Source: Emiliania huxleyi CCMP1516
Taxonomy: Eukaryota; Haptophyta; Isochrysidales; Noelaerhabdaceae
Assembly (NCBI RefSeq): GCF_000372725.1
Contig: NW_005201381.1
Span: 36,814-82,088, forward strand
DNA: 45,275 nt
Direction: 5' to 3'
Shown one piece after another: positions 21,240 to 32,105 of this stretch. The notes beneath the pieces are model-generated. The model worked only from the letters and a program-made list of their open reading frames with translations. It was not told the origin of the DNA and made no database searches. Position 1 is the stretch's first letter. Every line of letters starts with the position of its first letter. The position numbers were made by a program, and so were the translations under genes.

Positions 21240-23530
21240 TGCAGTGCGAGCCGCGTGCGTTGGGCTCAGAGTAAATTGCAGTGGGAAGGGCGTGTGTGGG
21301 GTGGGTGATGGACTGGCCACGGCGATCCAAGCGTGTGCTGAGAGCTGCAGCACAAGCAAGCGCAAAGGGCGCGTGGGATGGGCGAAGGGCGCACCACGGC
21401 GAGGATGTTGTCCCCGAACCGCTTGTAGGGCTGGACCAGGGCGATCGCGACGGCGTAGCACGAACACACGAGCACCGCCACGACGAGTCGAACAAAGGAG
21501 TCCTCCTCCTCGGCAACCAGCAGCACGAAGCCCGTCAGAAAGAGCTTGCGGGCCAGATCGGCCGCCTCCCACCAGTACCAGTTCATTTTGTACTCCCGGT
21601 GAAGGAAGGCGGTGGCCTTCGTCAGCGCGTTCGGCGACTTGGCCTGCAGCGGCTTGTAGCATGCGAGAAGAAGGGCCGAGTAGAGGACTAGCGAGCCGAC
21701 CGGCCAGAGGACGACGAAGCCAGTGGCGAGTCTCGTGATGGAGTCGTGCTCGTCGGTGCCGCACTCGACGCTCGCGTCCTGCCGCATGTACTCGACCAGA
21801 GCGAGCGTCTCGCCCGGCGCAGAGGTGGTGTAGCCCTGCGCACGCACATCGACACAAGCTAAGGGGGTTGGGGGGGGGGGGGGGTGCTTGTTTGTTTGTG
21901 GCTAGCACCTGGCACGACCACGCGCGCAAGATTGTGGCGCTCACAGACGGCACGAAGAGAAAGATGAGCACGAGACCCGCCGGCGTGAGGTCGAGGAGGC
22001 CGAGCGCCACCTCTGCAGGCCATGAAAAGACCGCCGCATCGTCAGTTTCGGCCAGCGCCGTCGGTGGCTCCGCAGTTGAAGACGATGGTGGCTCCTGGTC
22101 CTGCAGCTGTGCTTCGCCAGCACCGAGAACGTTGCTTGTCGCGCCGTCGACCTCGGAGCCGCTCTCGCAGCCAGCCCCTCGCCGAGCACGCCGCCAGCGA
22201 GCACAGAGCCGCAAGACAATGCCAGCAAAGAGGAGCAGTGCGATGACGCCGATGGGAGAGATCGCGACGGCGATGAGCCGGGACTTGTGCGGCAGGCACT
22301 GCACCGGCAGCACGACGCCCGACCAGTCGATGAAGACGGCTTCGGCCAGCGCCTCCGTCCAGCCCGTGTACCGTTCCGGCAGCCGCGCCGAGTAGGTGGT
22401 GGAGAGGACGAGGCAGACCTGGTAGAAGCCAAACAAGATCTTGAACTTGGGGATGAGGCCGATTTTGTAAATCGCGTCGCCGGTGCGGTCGGCGATGCGC
22501 AAGGGAAGCCCGATGAAGCGCTCCTTCCTCCATTTGGTTTGCCCGCGCTGAATTGAGTACGCCAACGCCACGAGGCCAAACGCGACGCAGAGGCCGAGGG
22601 CGATGGCCGCCATGTGCCCCGCCGCCGTGCCGACAGCGACGCACTTGTTGCAGGCAGCGCCGTCGGCGTCCATCCGCGCTCCCAAACAGGACCTGGTTCT
22701 CTTGGTTCCCAAACAGGTTGTAGTTGCCGACCACGATGTCCATGTACCCGTCCCCGTCGACGTCCGCCACCGAGGTGGAGCGAGTCCTCCTGCTCCCTCC
22801 AGGAAGGGTGACCTCGGAGAAGTTCCTCCCGTCCGCGCTCCCAAAGAGGACCTGGTTCTCTTGGACGGAGTTGCCGAGCACGATGTCCATGTACCCGTCC
22901 CCGTCGACGTCCGCGACAGAGGTTGAGGTAGTAACCCTGTCCCCGCCAGGAAGGGCGAACTCGGAGAAGTTCCTCCCGTCCGCGCTCCCAAAGAGGATCT
23001 GGTTCTCTTGGTACTCGTTGCCGACCACGATGTCCATGAACCCGTCCCCGTCGACGTCCGCCACCGAGGTTGAGGTAGTATCCCTGTCCCCGCCAGGAAG
23101 GGCGAACTCGGAGAAGTTCCTCCCGTCCGCGCTCCCAAAGAGGACCTGGTTCTCTTGGTTGTAGTTGCCGACCACGATGTCCATGTACCCGTCCCCGTCA
23201 ACGTCCGCCACAGAGGTGGAGCGAGTCCTCCTGCTCCCTCCAGGAAGGGCGAACTCTGCCAAGTAATCGGCCACATCGCCCATCAGCTCTAGCGAGCCGT
23301 TCCACGCTGCCAGTGGCGGCAGGACCGTCGTTGGCACACCGATGCACCCAAACCGGTCAGGGGCGGAGCAGTCTGGCACTGGCGGGTATGCAAAACTGCC
23401 GTTGGGGCGGACGGCCGGCAGCGGGAAGCGGCGGCGGCCGTCTGCGGATGGGGTTTGGTCGAGGAAGAGTGGTGGTGGGGACGGCGGCGGCGGCGGCGGC
23501 GGCGGCGGCGATGGCGGCGGAGATGGCGGC

Positions 23531-23561
<31 letters not shown>

Positions 23562-26500
23562 GCGGCGGCGACGGCGGCGGCGGCGGCGGTGACGGCGACG
23601 ACGGCGGCGAGTAAGAAGTGGAGCACGAGTCGCCGAGGCGAGCTCCACAGCCGTAGCCGTTGCTGTAGGAACCGTCCGGGGCGTAGCACCACTTGTCGTG
23701 GCACCTTGGATAAGCAGACGGGCACGTGCAGGAAGAGCGAGGAGTGACGCTTGACCTGGCATCCGGTTCTGTGGGAGTGGCAACCGCTTTGCTGACGAGC
23801 AGCGCTGCGGCGCCCATGCGGACGACGGCGATCGCCTTCTTGCGCGAGACGAGCAGGATGGAGGTCCCAGCGCCGAGGCCAGTCTCAACAAACCTCCGCA
23901 CCCTGTTCCCAGCGTCGGCGGGCCGCAACTCGGGCGGCGTGTCGTTCACGGGCAGGACGGTGTCGCACCCCCGAGCGATGATCCCCGTCCTGTTGCTGTA
24001 GACGGGACCGACAGAGTCGACCTCGGGCTCGCCCTTGCGCTCCGTGCTGTTGCGCGAGGCGAGGACGGTCTCCAAGTCGGCCTCGCCCTACACGCAAACA
24101 CACAGGCAATCCGTCAGCGGGTGACAAGGCTCCCTCGCACACAGAAACAGGCAGAGGGGCGCTCACCGGCTGCATCTCGTAAACGTCCTCGACGGACGCC
24201 GGCGGCTCGCCAATCAGGTGCAACGGCTCGCCCACCGCCTCTTTGACGTCGTCCATCAGTGCTTCCAACAAGCGCCCCTCATCGTGCCCGCCCTGAACAG
24301 CGCGCGGGCTGTGGGTCACGAGCAACGGCTCGCCCACCGCCTCGTTGACGTCGTCCATCAGTGCTTCCAACGAGCGCCCCTCGTCGTGCCCGCCCTGAAC
24401 AGCGCGCGGGCTGTGGGTCACGAGCTGGCGCGGTGCGGGTACTAGCAAGCGCGAGCGAGCAAGCACCGGGTGGTCGGCGGGCACGCTGTCCGAAGAGGCG
24501 ATGGCTGCAAACGAGCTGCTGGTGTCGTCGCCGCCAATCTCGCAGAAGCCGTTAAGCGATGCCGGCGCGATGGGCGTTGTGACTGCGGGAAAGGAAGTCG
24601 GGGACTCGTGCCACCGCGAGGAGAGAAGCGCGGAGGTGGCAGGGTACGAGGAGAGCGCAAACGCGGTTCCGAGGCAGAGCAGCGCGAGGATGCCAAAGAG
24701 GCGGAGCAAGTAGGAGGGGCAGAACTTGGGCCAAGAGAACCAGCCGGAGGCAGAGACGGAGCCCTCCGGCGTGGTAATCGTGGTCGTCTCGACGTTGGCC
24801 GTCGCGCCCTGAACAGGAGGGCGGGAGACTGGCGGTTGAGCGGCGAGCGGGGGAGGAGGCCGCATGTATGCAGGCGGCGAGCACCGAGTCTGTGGTCGAC
24901 GGCGTGGAGCCGCGGGGCACCTTGCCGGTGCCGCCGAGGATGCCCTCGTTGCCGTCCATTCCGATCAGGGCCCCGAACCGGTTGTTGCCGCCGACCGTGG
25001 CGATGCTCTTGGTGCGGACGATCGGGGCGGACGCGCCCTTGCGCCCCTTCTTGCGGCGCGGGTTCGACGGGGTGGTCCTGTCGGGGATGCCCTGCGCACG
25101 CGCAAGCGGTGGGTGCGTCAATAGTTGAGGCTCTGCAACTACAACCGCAGCGTGCGAGGCGCTCACCGCCGGGGCGAGCTTCTCCGCTGGCGGAGACTCC
25201 TTGGCCGAGACGGTCCAGTCGGCGTCGCCCTACGTGCAATGAAAGCGGGGTGCAAGTGAAGGAGTGGGTTGGCAGACGCGCGGCGCAGAGTGCGCGGCGC
25301 TCGCCGCTGGAAGCTCCTTGATCGACGGCAGCGGCGCGCCGCCGGCGGTGACCGGCTCGAGAGCCGGCGCGTCTTCGGTGACCGGCTTGAGAGCTTGCGC
25401 GTTTGTGGTGACGCCGGTTGGGGCCGTCTTCGGGTCGGTCGGGCGGTCGGGCCGTCTTCGGGCCTTTGCGTTGCGGCGCCACATCACCGTGCCGATGGCG
25501 CCGCAGGCGATGGCGAGGAGGATGAGCACGATTGCGGGCATGAGAAGCGGCGAGCAGCTCACGAGCGAGGACGCCGTCGAGGCGACGGCGGGCGAGAAGG
25601 CCGAGGACGCCGCGGAGGCGACGCCGGATGAGAAGTCAGAGGACGCCGCCGAGGCGACGGAGGCTGCCGAGGCGACGGCAGACGAGAAGGACGAGGCCAC
25701 CGCCATCGGGCTAGGCACGGCGGACGCGCAGTGGCCAAAGGCGGGCATGCAGACAAGGAACAGCCACCGGAAGGCGCCCTCGGCCTTCGTGTAGCCGCCC
25801 TGCACGCAGTTGGCCGCCGCCTTGAGGGCGGCGCGACCGCCGGCGCCGCATGTGCCAGCGACGGCGCCGCACGTGCCAGCGCCGGCGCCGCACGTGCCAG
25901 CGGCGAATGGCGCCTTGCCGGACGTGGTCTGCGGCTCGCGGCGCCAGTTCGGGCGGCGGCCGCGGCCGTTTGCCTTGCCAGACTTGCGCCTGCCCTTTGC
26001 CTTGCCAAACTTGGGGTTGTTGCGGCAGCGCATGGCCTTGCGCCGGCACTTCCCCGAGCGCCGCGACTGCAAGTCCGCCCACTTCTCCCGTTGCTCGGCA
26101 ATGAGATCGAGCGCGGCCTTCGCCTTCTTGAGCCGCCCCTCCCAGTGCTCGCGCTCCTTGGCGGCCTCGGCCTCAGCCTGCCCCGCGCCCGCGACCGCGC
26201 TCAGGGGCTTGGGCGCCACGGGCGCAATGCCGCCGGAGGTGGGGACTCCCGGCGACGGCGACTTCTCGCCGTCGGCGGGCGCAGCCTGGTAGCTGACGCT
26301 CTCGCCCAGCCGGCGGACTGCAGTCTCGACGCCGTCCACGTGGCCTGGTCCGGAGCCGCTGCGGGCCGACGCGGGCCCGCTCTTCCCCGCCGCCATCGGC
26401 GTGGGCAGGCCCGGGTAGCAGGTGGTGTCCTGCAAGCGCGATAGGGGCACACGGGAAGGGAGATTATTACCGTTGTATTACCGGTGGGAGAGCGAGGAGT

Positions 26501-27931
26501 GCCAGGAGAGAATGCTGCGGCGCGCTCACCGCTGGGTCGGGCGGGTTGGAAACGGTCTTGGCCGGCTTCTCGACCTCCTTGGCAGCCTCCTCGGCGACGG
26601 CCTCCTCGGCGACGGGCGCCTCGGCGACGGGCGCCTCCTGGGAGGCGGACACCTCGGCGGCGGCGGGCTTGATGGTTGCCTCCTCGGTGGCGGACTCCTC
26701 GGCGACGACGGGCTCCTCGGAGGCGGCCTCCTCGGCGGCGGCGGCCTCCTCCGTGGCGACGGACTTGGTGGCGGACTCCTCGGCGACGACGGGCTCCTCG
26801 GAGGCGGCCTCCTCGGCGGCGGCGGCCTCCTCGGTGGCGGCGGACTTGGTGGCGGACTCCTCGGCGGCGCACTCCTCGGCGGCGGTCTCCTCGGCGGCGG
26901 CGGACTTGGCGGCGGCCTCCTCGGTGGCGGCCTCCTCGGTGGCGGCCTCCTCCTTCACGGCCACCTTCTTGCGCGCCAGCAGCCCGCGCGAGACGCGCTG
27001 CATGATCTTCGCAGCGCGCGGCTCCGCCAACCCGATCTCGACGCTGGTCAGAAACACCGGCTTGGAGGCGTAGAAGCTGTCCTCCACGACCATTGACCGG
27101 TCGGCCCACTCCTGCGGGGTACACGGGAGAGAGAAATACGGGTGGGTGGAAAGCTAGGAGTGCCAGGACAAAACACTGCGGCGCGCTCACCGTTGGGTCG
27201 GGCGTGTTGGAAACGGTCTTGGCCGGCTTCTCGACCTCCTTGGCAGCCTCCTCGGCGACGGCCTCCTTGGCGACGGGCGCCTCCTCGGCGACTGCCTCCG
27301 CGGCGGCGGACACCTCGGCGGCGGCGGACTTGATGGTCGCCTCCTCGGTTGCGGCCTTCTCGGTGGCAGACTCGGCGGCGGCGGACTTGGTGGCGGACTG
27401 TGCCTCCTCGGCGACTGCCTCCGCGGTGGCGGACTCCTCGGCGGCGGCGGACTTGGCGGCGGCCTCCTCGGTGGCGAACTCCTCGGCGGCGGCGGACTTG
27501 GCGGCGGCCTCCTCGGTGGCGACCTCCTCCTTCACGACGACGTCGTTCTTGATGCCGAGCGCCTGGGTGAGGGAGAATGCGCACGTGTTCGGAGAGACCG
27601 GAGGGACGATGACGATCCTGGCGTGCAAACGCGCACCTCGGCTCCGAGCGAAGGCGGCAGCGTCAGGCTCGCGCGGCGGCGCTGATACCACTCCTCATAC
27701 TCCGCACTGGTAGCGAAGTAGCCACCGACCTTGACGGAAGCCGTTGGCCCGAGCTCGGTCTGAACCTGGGCCCCCTCCGCGAAACAAAAGCTGATTGGCA
27801 CCTTTGCGAGGCTCCGATGGAACACGTGGGGGTTGTCGAACCAGACGCCCTTTGTTGATCTCACAACCAAGAAAGCCGACTCGCCCTCGCTCTCATTGAA
27901 GTCGACCATGAAGCGCCTCTCGGCGCGCGTC
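19404..27931 (-). CDS. giant receptor-like gene: FG-GAP ectodomain, multi-TM bundle, TIR tail
   Basis: Exons in transcription order: 27931-27637, 27562-27191, 27111-26530, 26429-25305, 25229-25167, 25091-24885, 24808-24167, 24087-21909, 21835-21395, 21239-20922, 20850-20676, 20598-20503, 20375-20256, 20176-19802, 19731-19666 and 19589-19404 (TAG). Exon lengths fit one frame except for a one-base excess in 24087-21909 and in 21239-20922. The introns between 27636 and 24088 are all phase 0. Three donors read GC (25304, 20675, 20502) and one reads GA (19801). The first listed exon begins in mid-codon after an acceptor, so the start lies further upstream, perhaps in the 28-32 kb repeats. Inferred role: a membrane receptor or sensor that signals through TIR domains. 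The alternative of two adjacent genes cannot be excluded, but no stop separates them. Confidence 0.72.
23470..23612. repeat. GGC-rich repeat encoding the proline stalk
   Basis: Imperfect GGCGGCGGCGA units; on the minus strand they encode runs of Pro with interspersed Ser, resembling pherophorin/extensin-like cell-wall spacers. Confidence 0.9.
24221..24424. repeat. 102-bp tandem duplication inside an exon
   Basis: Two copies (24221-24322, 24323-24424) differ at a few positions. They encode two 34-residue repeats (minus strand) with EALMDDVNEAVGEPL or EALMDDVKEAVGEPL. Confidence 0.93.
25167..27931 (-). other. N-terminal exons of the giant gene: Ala/Glu repeats and a membrane span
   Basis: 27931-27637 encodes a globular-looking segment (RRFMVDFNESEGESAFLVVR, FDNPHVFHRSLAKVPISF) that I do not recognise. 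The next two exons are related to each other: both have KEE followed by ATEEAAAKSAAAEE-type repeats and end in AKEVEKPAKTVSN with PDP. The second begins with EWADRSMVVEDSFYASKPVF and has an IQ-like stretch, KIMQRVSRGLLARKK. Exon 26429-25305 has a basic region (CRRKAMRCRNNPKFGKAKGR), a Cys-containing TCGAGAG repeat, Ala/Ser-rich sequence and the membrane span LMPAIVLILLAIACGAIGTV, ending in VTEDAPALEPVTAGGAPLP. Exon 25229-25167 is short (DADWTVSAKESPPAEKLAP). Confidence 0.65.
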
Positions 27932-28518
27932 CTGCAGAGCAGAGAGAATGGGGGCCGCCCGTGAGAGGGGTGAGGCAAGGCGCCTGCATTGGTCGGAAGT
28001 GCGAACAGCTATGCGCATGAGTGTGGGGTCTGAAATGAGAGGAGAGTGACGGGGGACAAAGCTCGGACGTTGAGCCTGCGGAGGGCGGCGCAACGAGGGA
28101 GCGGGCTAAGGTTCACGTCGGGCGAGTGTTGCAGGCGACGAGGGCCAGAGAATTCGGGCGAGTGTTGCAGGCGACGAGGGCCAGAGAATATAGAGGGCGA
28201 GGGCGAGGGCGAGGGCGGCGGGGTGTGTGTGTGTCTGGGGGGAGGGGGGGCGGAGAGGAGGCAGGAAGGGGGCGGGGGCTGCGGCGGCGGCAGTGTCGAC
28301 GGCACAGGGCGGCGAATGCATCGGTGGCGGCGGTGAAGGCTGCGGCGGCACGTTGCGCGGCGGAGGCGGCGGCACAACGGCGGCGGTGGGCCGGAAGTGG
28401 CAGCAACGAAGCGGCGGCGGGCGAATCGTCGTTCATAGCCTGGCCCACGGCGACGCGTCGTTCATTGCCTGGCCGCAGTAGTCAGGCACGCACGGCGACG
28501 CGTCGTTCATTGCCTAGC
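27932..28518. other. intron or upstream flank with short repeats
   Basis: 28119-28187 holds a direct repeat of about 34 bp (CGAGTGTTGCAGGCGACGAG in each copy). 28195-28220 is GAGGGC repeats. 28440-28516 has three copies of CGTCGTTCAT(A/T)GCCTGGC-like sequence. A minus-strand acceptor lies at 27932-27933. No exon is recognised. Confidence 0.5.
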
Positions 28519-31500
28519 AGGCGCTTTCGCGTGTCGGCCGGCCGGGACGGGGGAGGTGCAGCAAGATTGGGGAGGGGTGGGGAGGGCGGCCTGCAGACAG
28601 CTAGAGCTTTGCTCGCAGAGGGCCGAACGGCGTGTCCGGAGGCACAAGAGCAGCATGTTGATGATGTACGTGATGCTGATGCTGATGCTGCTGGTGGTGG
28701 TGGTGACGATGACGATGATGACGATGATGACGATGGTGATGATGGTGATGAGGGACTCGTACCAAGCAGTCTTCTTGTCGATGACGGAGACGGCGAGGAG
28801 GAGGACGGAGAGGATGCAGGAGGAGACGCGCAGCACCGGGTCCCTGGTGATGACCAGGGTTGTGTGTGTGTGTGGGGGCTGTGGGGGGTGAAGGTAGCCG
28901 AAGGGCAGAAGGCTTGAAGGGGGGCGGCAAGGGAGGGAGGGGGGGATGGCGATCGCCTGTGCCCGGCAAAGATCAAGTCAGGCCTCAACGGGCATCGGGC
29001 CGGAGATGTGTGGAGGCAGGCGGGAAGGGCTCGCGCACGGATGCCCTGAGCAGGCGCTTTCGCGTGTCGGCCGGCCGGGACGGGGGAGGTGCAGCAAGAT
29101 TGGGGAGGGGTGGGGAGGGCGGCCTGCGGACAGCTAGAGCTTTGCTCGCAGAGGGCCGAACGGCGTGTCCGGAGGCACAAGAGCAGCATGTTGATGTACG
29201 TGATGCTGATGCTGATGCTGCTGGTGGTGGTGGTGACGATGACGATGATGACGATGGTGACGATGACGATGATGACGATGATGACGATGGTGATGATGGT
29301 GATGAGGGACTCGTACCAAGCAGTCTTCTTGTCGATGACGGAGACGGCGAGGAGGAGGACGGAGAGGATGCAGGAGGAGACGCGCAGCACCGGGTCCCTG
29401 GTGATGACCAGGGTTGTGTGTGTGTGGGTGGGCTGTGGGGGGTGAAGGTAGCCGAAGGGCAGAAGGCTTGAAGGGGGGCGGCAAGGGAGGGAGGGGGGGA
29501 TGGCGATCGCCTGTGCCCGGCAAAGATCAAGTCAGGCCTCAACGGGCATCGGGCCGGAGATGTGTGGAGGCAGGCGGGAAGGGCTCGCGCACGGCCCGGT
29601 GCTGAGCAGGCGCTTTCGCGTGTCGGCCGGCCGGGACGGGGGAGGTGCAGCAAGATTGGGGAGGGGTGGGGAGGGCGGCCTGCAGACAGCTAGAGCTTTG
29701 CTCGCAGAGGGCCGAACGGCGTGTCCGGAGGCACAAGAGCAGCATGTTGATGTTGTACGTGATGTTGATGCTGATGCTGCTGGTGGTGGTGGTGACGATG
29801 ACGATGATGACGATGATGACGATGGTGATGATGGTGATGAGGGACTCGTACCAAGCAGTCTTCTTGTCGATGACGGAGACGGCGAGGAGGAGGACGGAGA
29901 GGATGCAGGAGGAGACGCGCAGCACCGGGTCCCTGGTGATGACCAGGGTTGTGTGTGTGTGTGGGGGCTGTGGGGGGTGAAGGTAGCCGAAGGGCAGAAG
30001 GCTTGAAGGGGGGCGGCAAGGGAGGGAGGGGGGGATGGCGATCGCCTGTGCCCGGCAAAGATCAAGTCAGGCCTCAACGGGCATCGGGCCGGAGATGTGT
30101 GGAGGCAGGCGGGAAGGGCTCGCGCCCGATGCTGAGCAGGCGCTTTCGCGTGTCGGCCGGCCAGGACGGGGGAGGTGCAGCAAGATTGGGGAGGGGTGGG
30201 GAGGGCGGCCTGCAGACAGCTAGAGCTTTGCTCGCAGAGGGCCGAACGGCGTGTCCGGAGGCACAAGAGCAGCATGTTGATGATGTACGTGATGCTGATG
30301 CTGATGCTGCTGGTGGTGGTGGTGACGATGACGATGATGACGATGATGACGATGGTGATGATGGTGATGAGGGACTCGTACCAAGCAGTCTTCTTGTCGA
30401 TGACGGAGACGGCGAGGAGGAGGACGGAGAGGATGCAGGAGGAGACGCGCAGCACCGGGTCCCTGGTGATGACCAGGGTTGTGTGTGTGTGTGTGGGCTG
30501 TGGGGGGTGAAGGTAGCCGAAGGGCAGAAGGCTTGAAGGGGGGCGGCAAGGGAGGGAGGGGGGGATGGCGATCGCCTGTGCCCGGCAAAGATCAAGTCAG
30601 GCCTCAACGGGCATCGGGCCGGAGATGTGTGGAGGCAGGCGGGAAGGGAGGCGGAAGACGATCGGGGGGAGGGGGGGGGGGCTCGCGCACGGCCCGATGC
30701 TGAGCAGGCGCTTTCGCGTGTCGGCCGGCCGGGACGGGGGAGGTGCAGCAAGATTGGGGAGGGGTGGGGAGGGCGGCCTGCAGACAGCTAGAGCTTTGCT
30801 CGCAGAGGGCCGAACGGCGTGTCCGGAGGCACAAGAGCAGCATATTGATGATGTACGTGATGCTGATGCTGATGCTGCTGGTGGTGGTGGTGACGATGAC
30901 GATGATGACGATGATGACGATGACGATGATGACGATGATGACGATGGTGATGATGGTGATGAGGACTCGTACCAAGCAGTCTTCTTGTCGATGACGGAGA
31001 CGGCGAGGAGGAGGACGGAGAGGATGCAGGAGGAGACGCGCAGCACCGGGTCCCTGGTGATGACCAGGGTTGTGTGTGTGTGTGTGGGCTGTGGGGGGTG
31101 AAGGTAGCCGAAGGGCAGAAGGCTTGAAGGGGGGCGGCAAGGGAGGGAGGGGGGGATGGCGATCGCCTGTGCCCGGCAAAGATCAAGTCAGGCCTCAACG
31201 GGCATCGGGCCGGAGATGTGTGGAGGCAGGCGGGAAGGGCTCGCGCACGGCCCAATGCTGAGCAGGCGCTTTCGCGTGTCGGCCGGCCGGGACGGGGGAG
31301 GTGCAGCAAGATTGGGGAGGGGTGGGGAGGGCGGCCTGCAGACAGCTAGAGCTTTGCTCGCAGAGGGCCGAACGGCGTGTCCGGAGGCACAAGAGCAGCA
31401 TGTTGATGTACGTGATGCTGATGCTGATGCTGCTGGTGGTGGTGGTGACGATGACGATGATGACGATGGTGACGATGACGATGATGACGATGATGACGAT

Positions 31501-32105
31501 GGTGATGATGGTGATGAGGGACTCGTACCAAGCAGTCTTCTTGTCGATGACGGAGACGGCGAGGAGGAGGACGGAGAGGATGCAGGAGGAGACGCGCAGC
31601 ACCGGGTCCCTGGTGATGACCAGGGTTGTGTGTGTGTGTGTGGGCTGTGGGGGGTGAAGGTAGCCGAAGGGCAGAAGGCTTGAAGGGGGGCGGCAAGGGA
31701 GGGAGGGGGGGATGGCGATCGCCTGTGCCCGGCAAAGATCAAGCCAGGCCTCAACGGGCATCGGGCCGGAGATGTGTGGAGGCAGGCGGGAAGGGAGGCG
31801 GAAGACGATCGGGGGGAGGGGGGGGGGGCTCGCGCACGGCCCGATGCTGAGCAGGCGCTTTCGCGTGTCGGCCGGCCGGGACGGGGGAGGTGCAGCAAGA
31901 TTGGGGAGGGGTGGGGAGGGCGGCCTGCAGACAGCTAGAGCTTTGCTCGCAGAGGGCCGAACGGCGTGTCCGGAGGCACAAGAGCAGCATGTTGATGATG
32001 TACGTGATGCTGATGCTGATGCTGCTGGTGGTGGTGGTGACGATGACGATGATGACGATGATGACGATGACGATGATGACGATGATGACGATGGTGATGA
32101 TCATC
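28519..32105. repeat. array of seven ~0.53-0.59 kb tandem units
   Basis: Units start with GCAGGCGCTTTCGCGTGTCG at about 28519, 29050, 29607, 30136, 30704, 31262 and 31851; the seventh is cut off at about 32103. Copies are nearly identical apart from variable GATGAC and TG microsatellites and an extra GGAGGCGGAAGACGATCG segment before units 5 and 7. On the minus strand each complete unit carries a frame after the acceptor-like CTGGTCATCACCAG, reading DPVLRVSSCILSVLLLAVSV, then IDKKTAWYESLIT and an Ile/Val-rich stretch encoded by the GATGAC repeat. That looks like one or two membrane segments, so the array may be amplified exons. The unit is much too long for CRISPR. Confidence 0.88.

Larger units (their letters stand above)
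21395..25091 (-). other. ectodomain and membrane bundle of the giant gene
   Basis: 24808-24167 holds the membrane span LLRLFGILALLCLGTAFALS and two 34-residue repeats starting LLVTHSPRAVQGGHDEGR. 24087-21909 has Cys-rich SCTCPSAYPRCHDKWCYAPD, a stalk of SPPP repeats, then four FG-GAP/VCBS repeats, each with STSVADVDGDG-YMDIVVGN and NQVLFGSADGRNFSE. Asp-x-Asp-Gly-Asp-Gly is the calcium-binding loop of integrin-type beta-propellers. After a frame break near 22670 come CNKCVAVG and hydrophobic helices (MAAIALGLCVAFGLVALAYS; VIALLLFAGIVLRLC; LVLIFLFVPSVSATILRAWS). 21835-21395 continues with LATGFVVLWPVGSLVLYSAL, ATAFLHREYKMNWYWWEAAD and FVRLVVAVLVCSCYAVAIAL. The AT-FLHREY...WWE...PYKR pattern is typical of multi-span proteins in algae and oomycetes. 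Confidence 0.75.

Noticed and set aside
21108..21516. Minus-strand Ser-rich frames overlapping the last membrane exon
   Set aside because: Shadow frames of the hydrophobic exon; the TM reading fits the family.
28519..32105. CRISPR-like array
   Set aside because: Units are over 500 bp, contain no short repeat/unique spacer alternation, and the DNA is eukaryotic.
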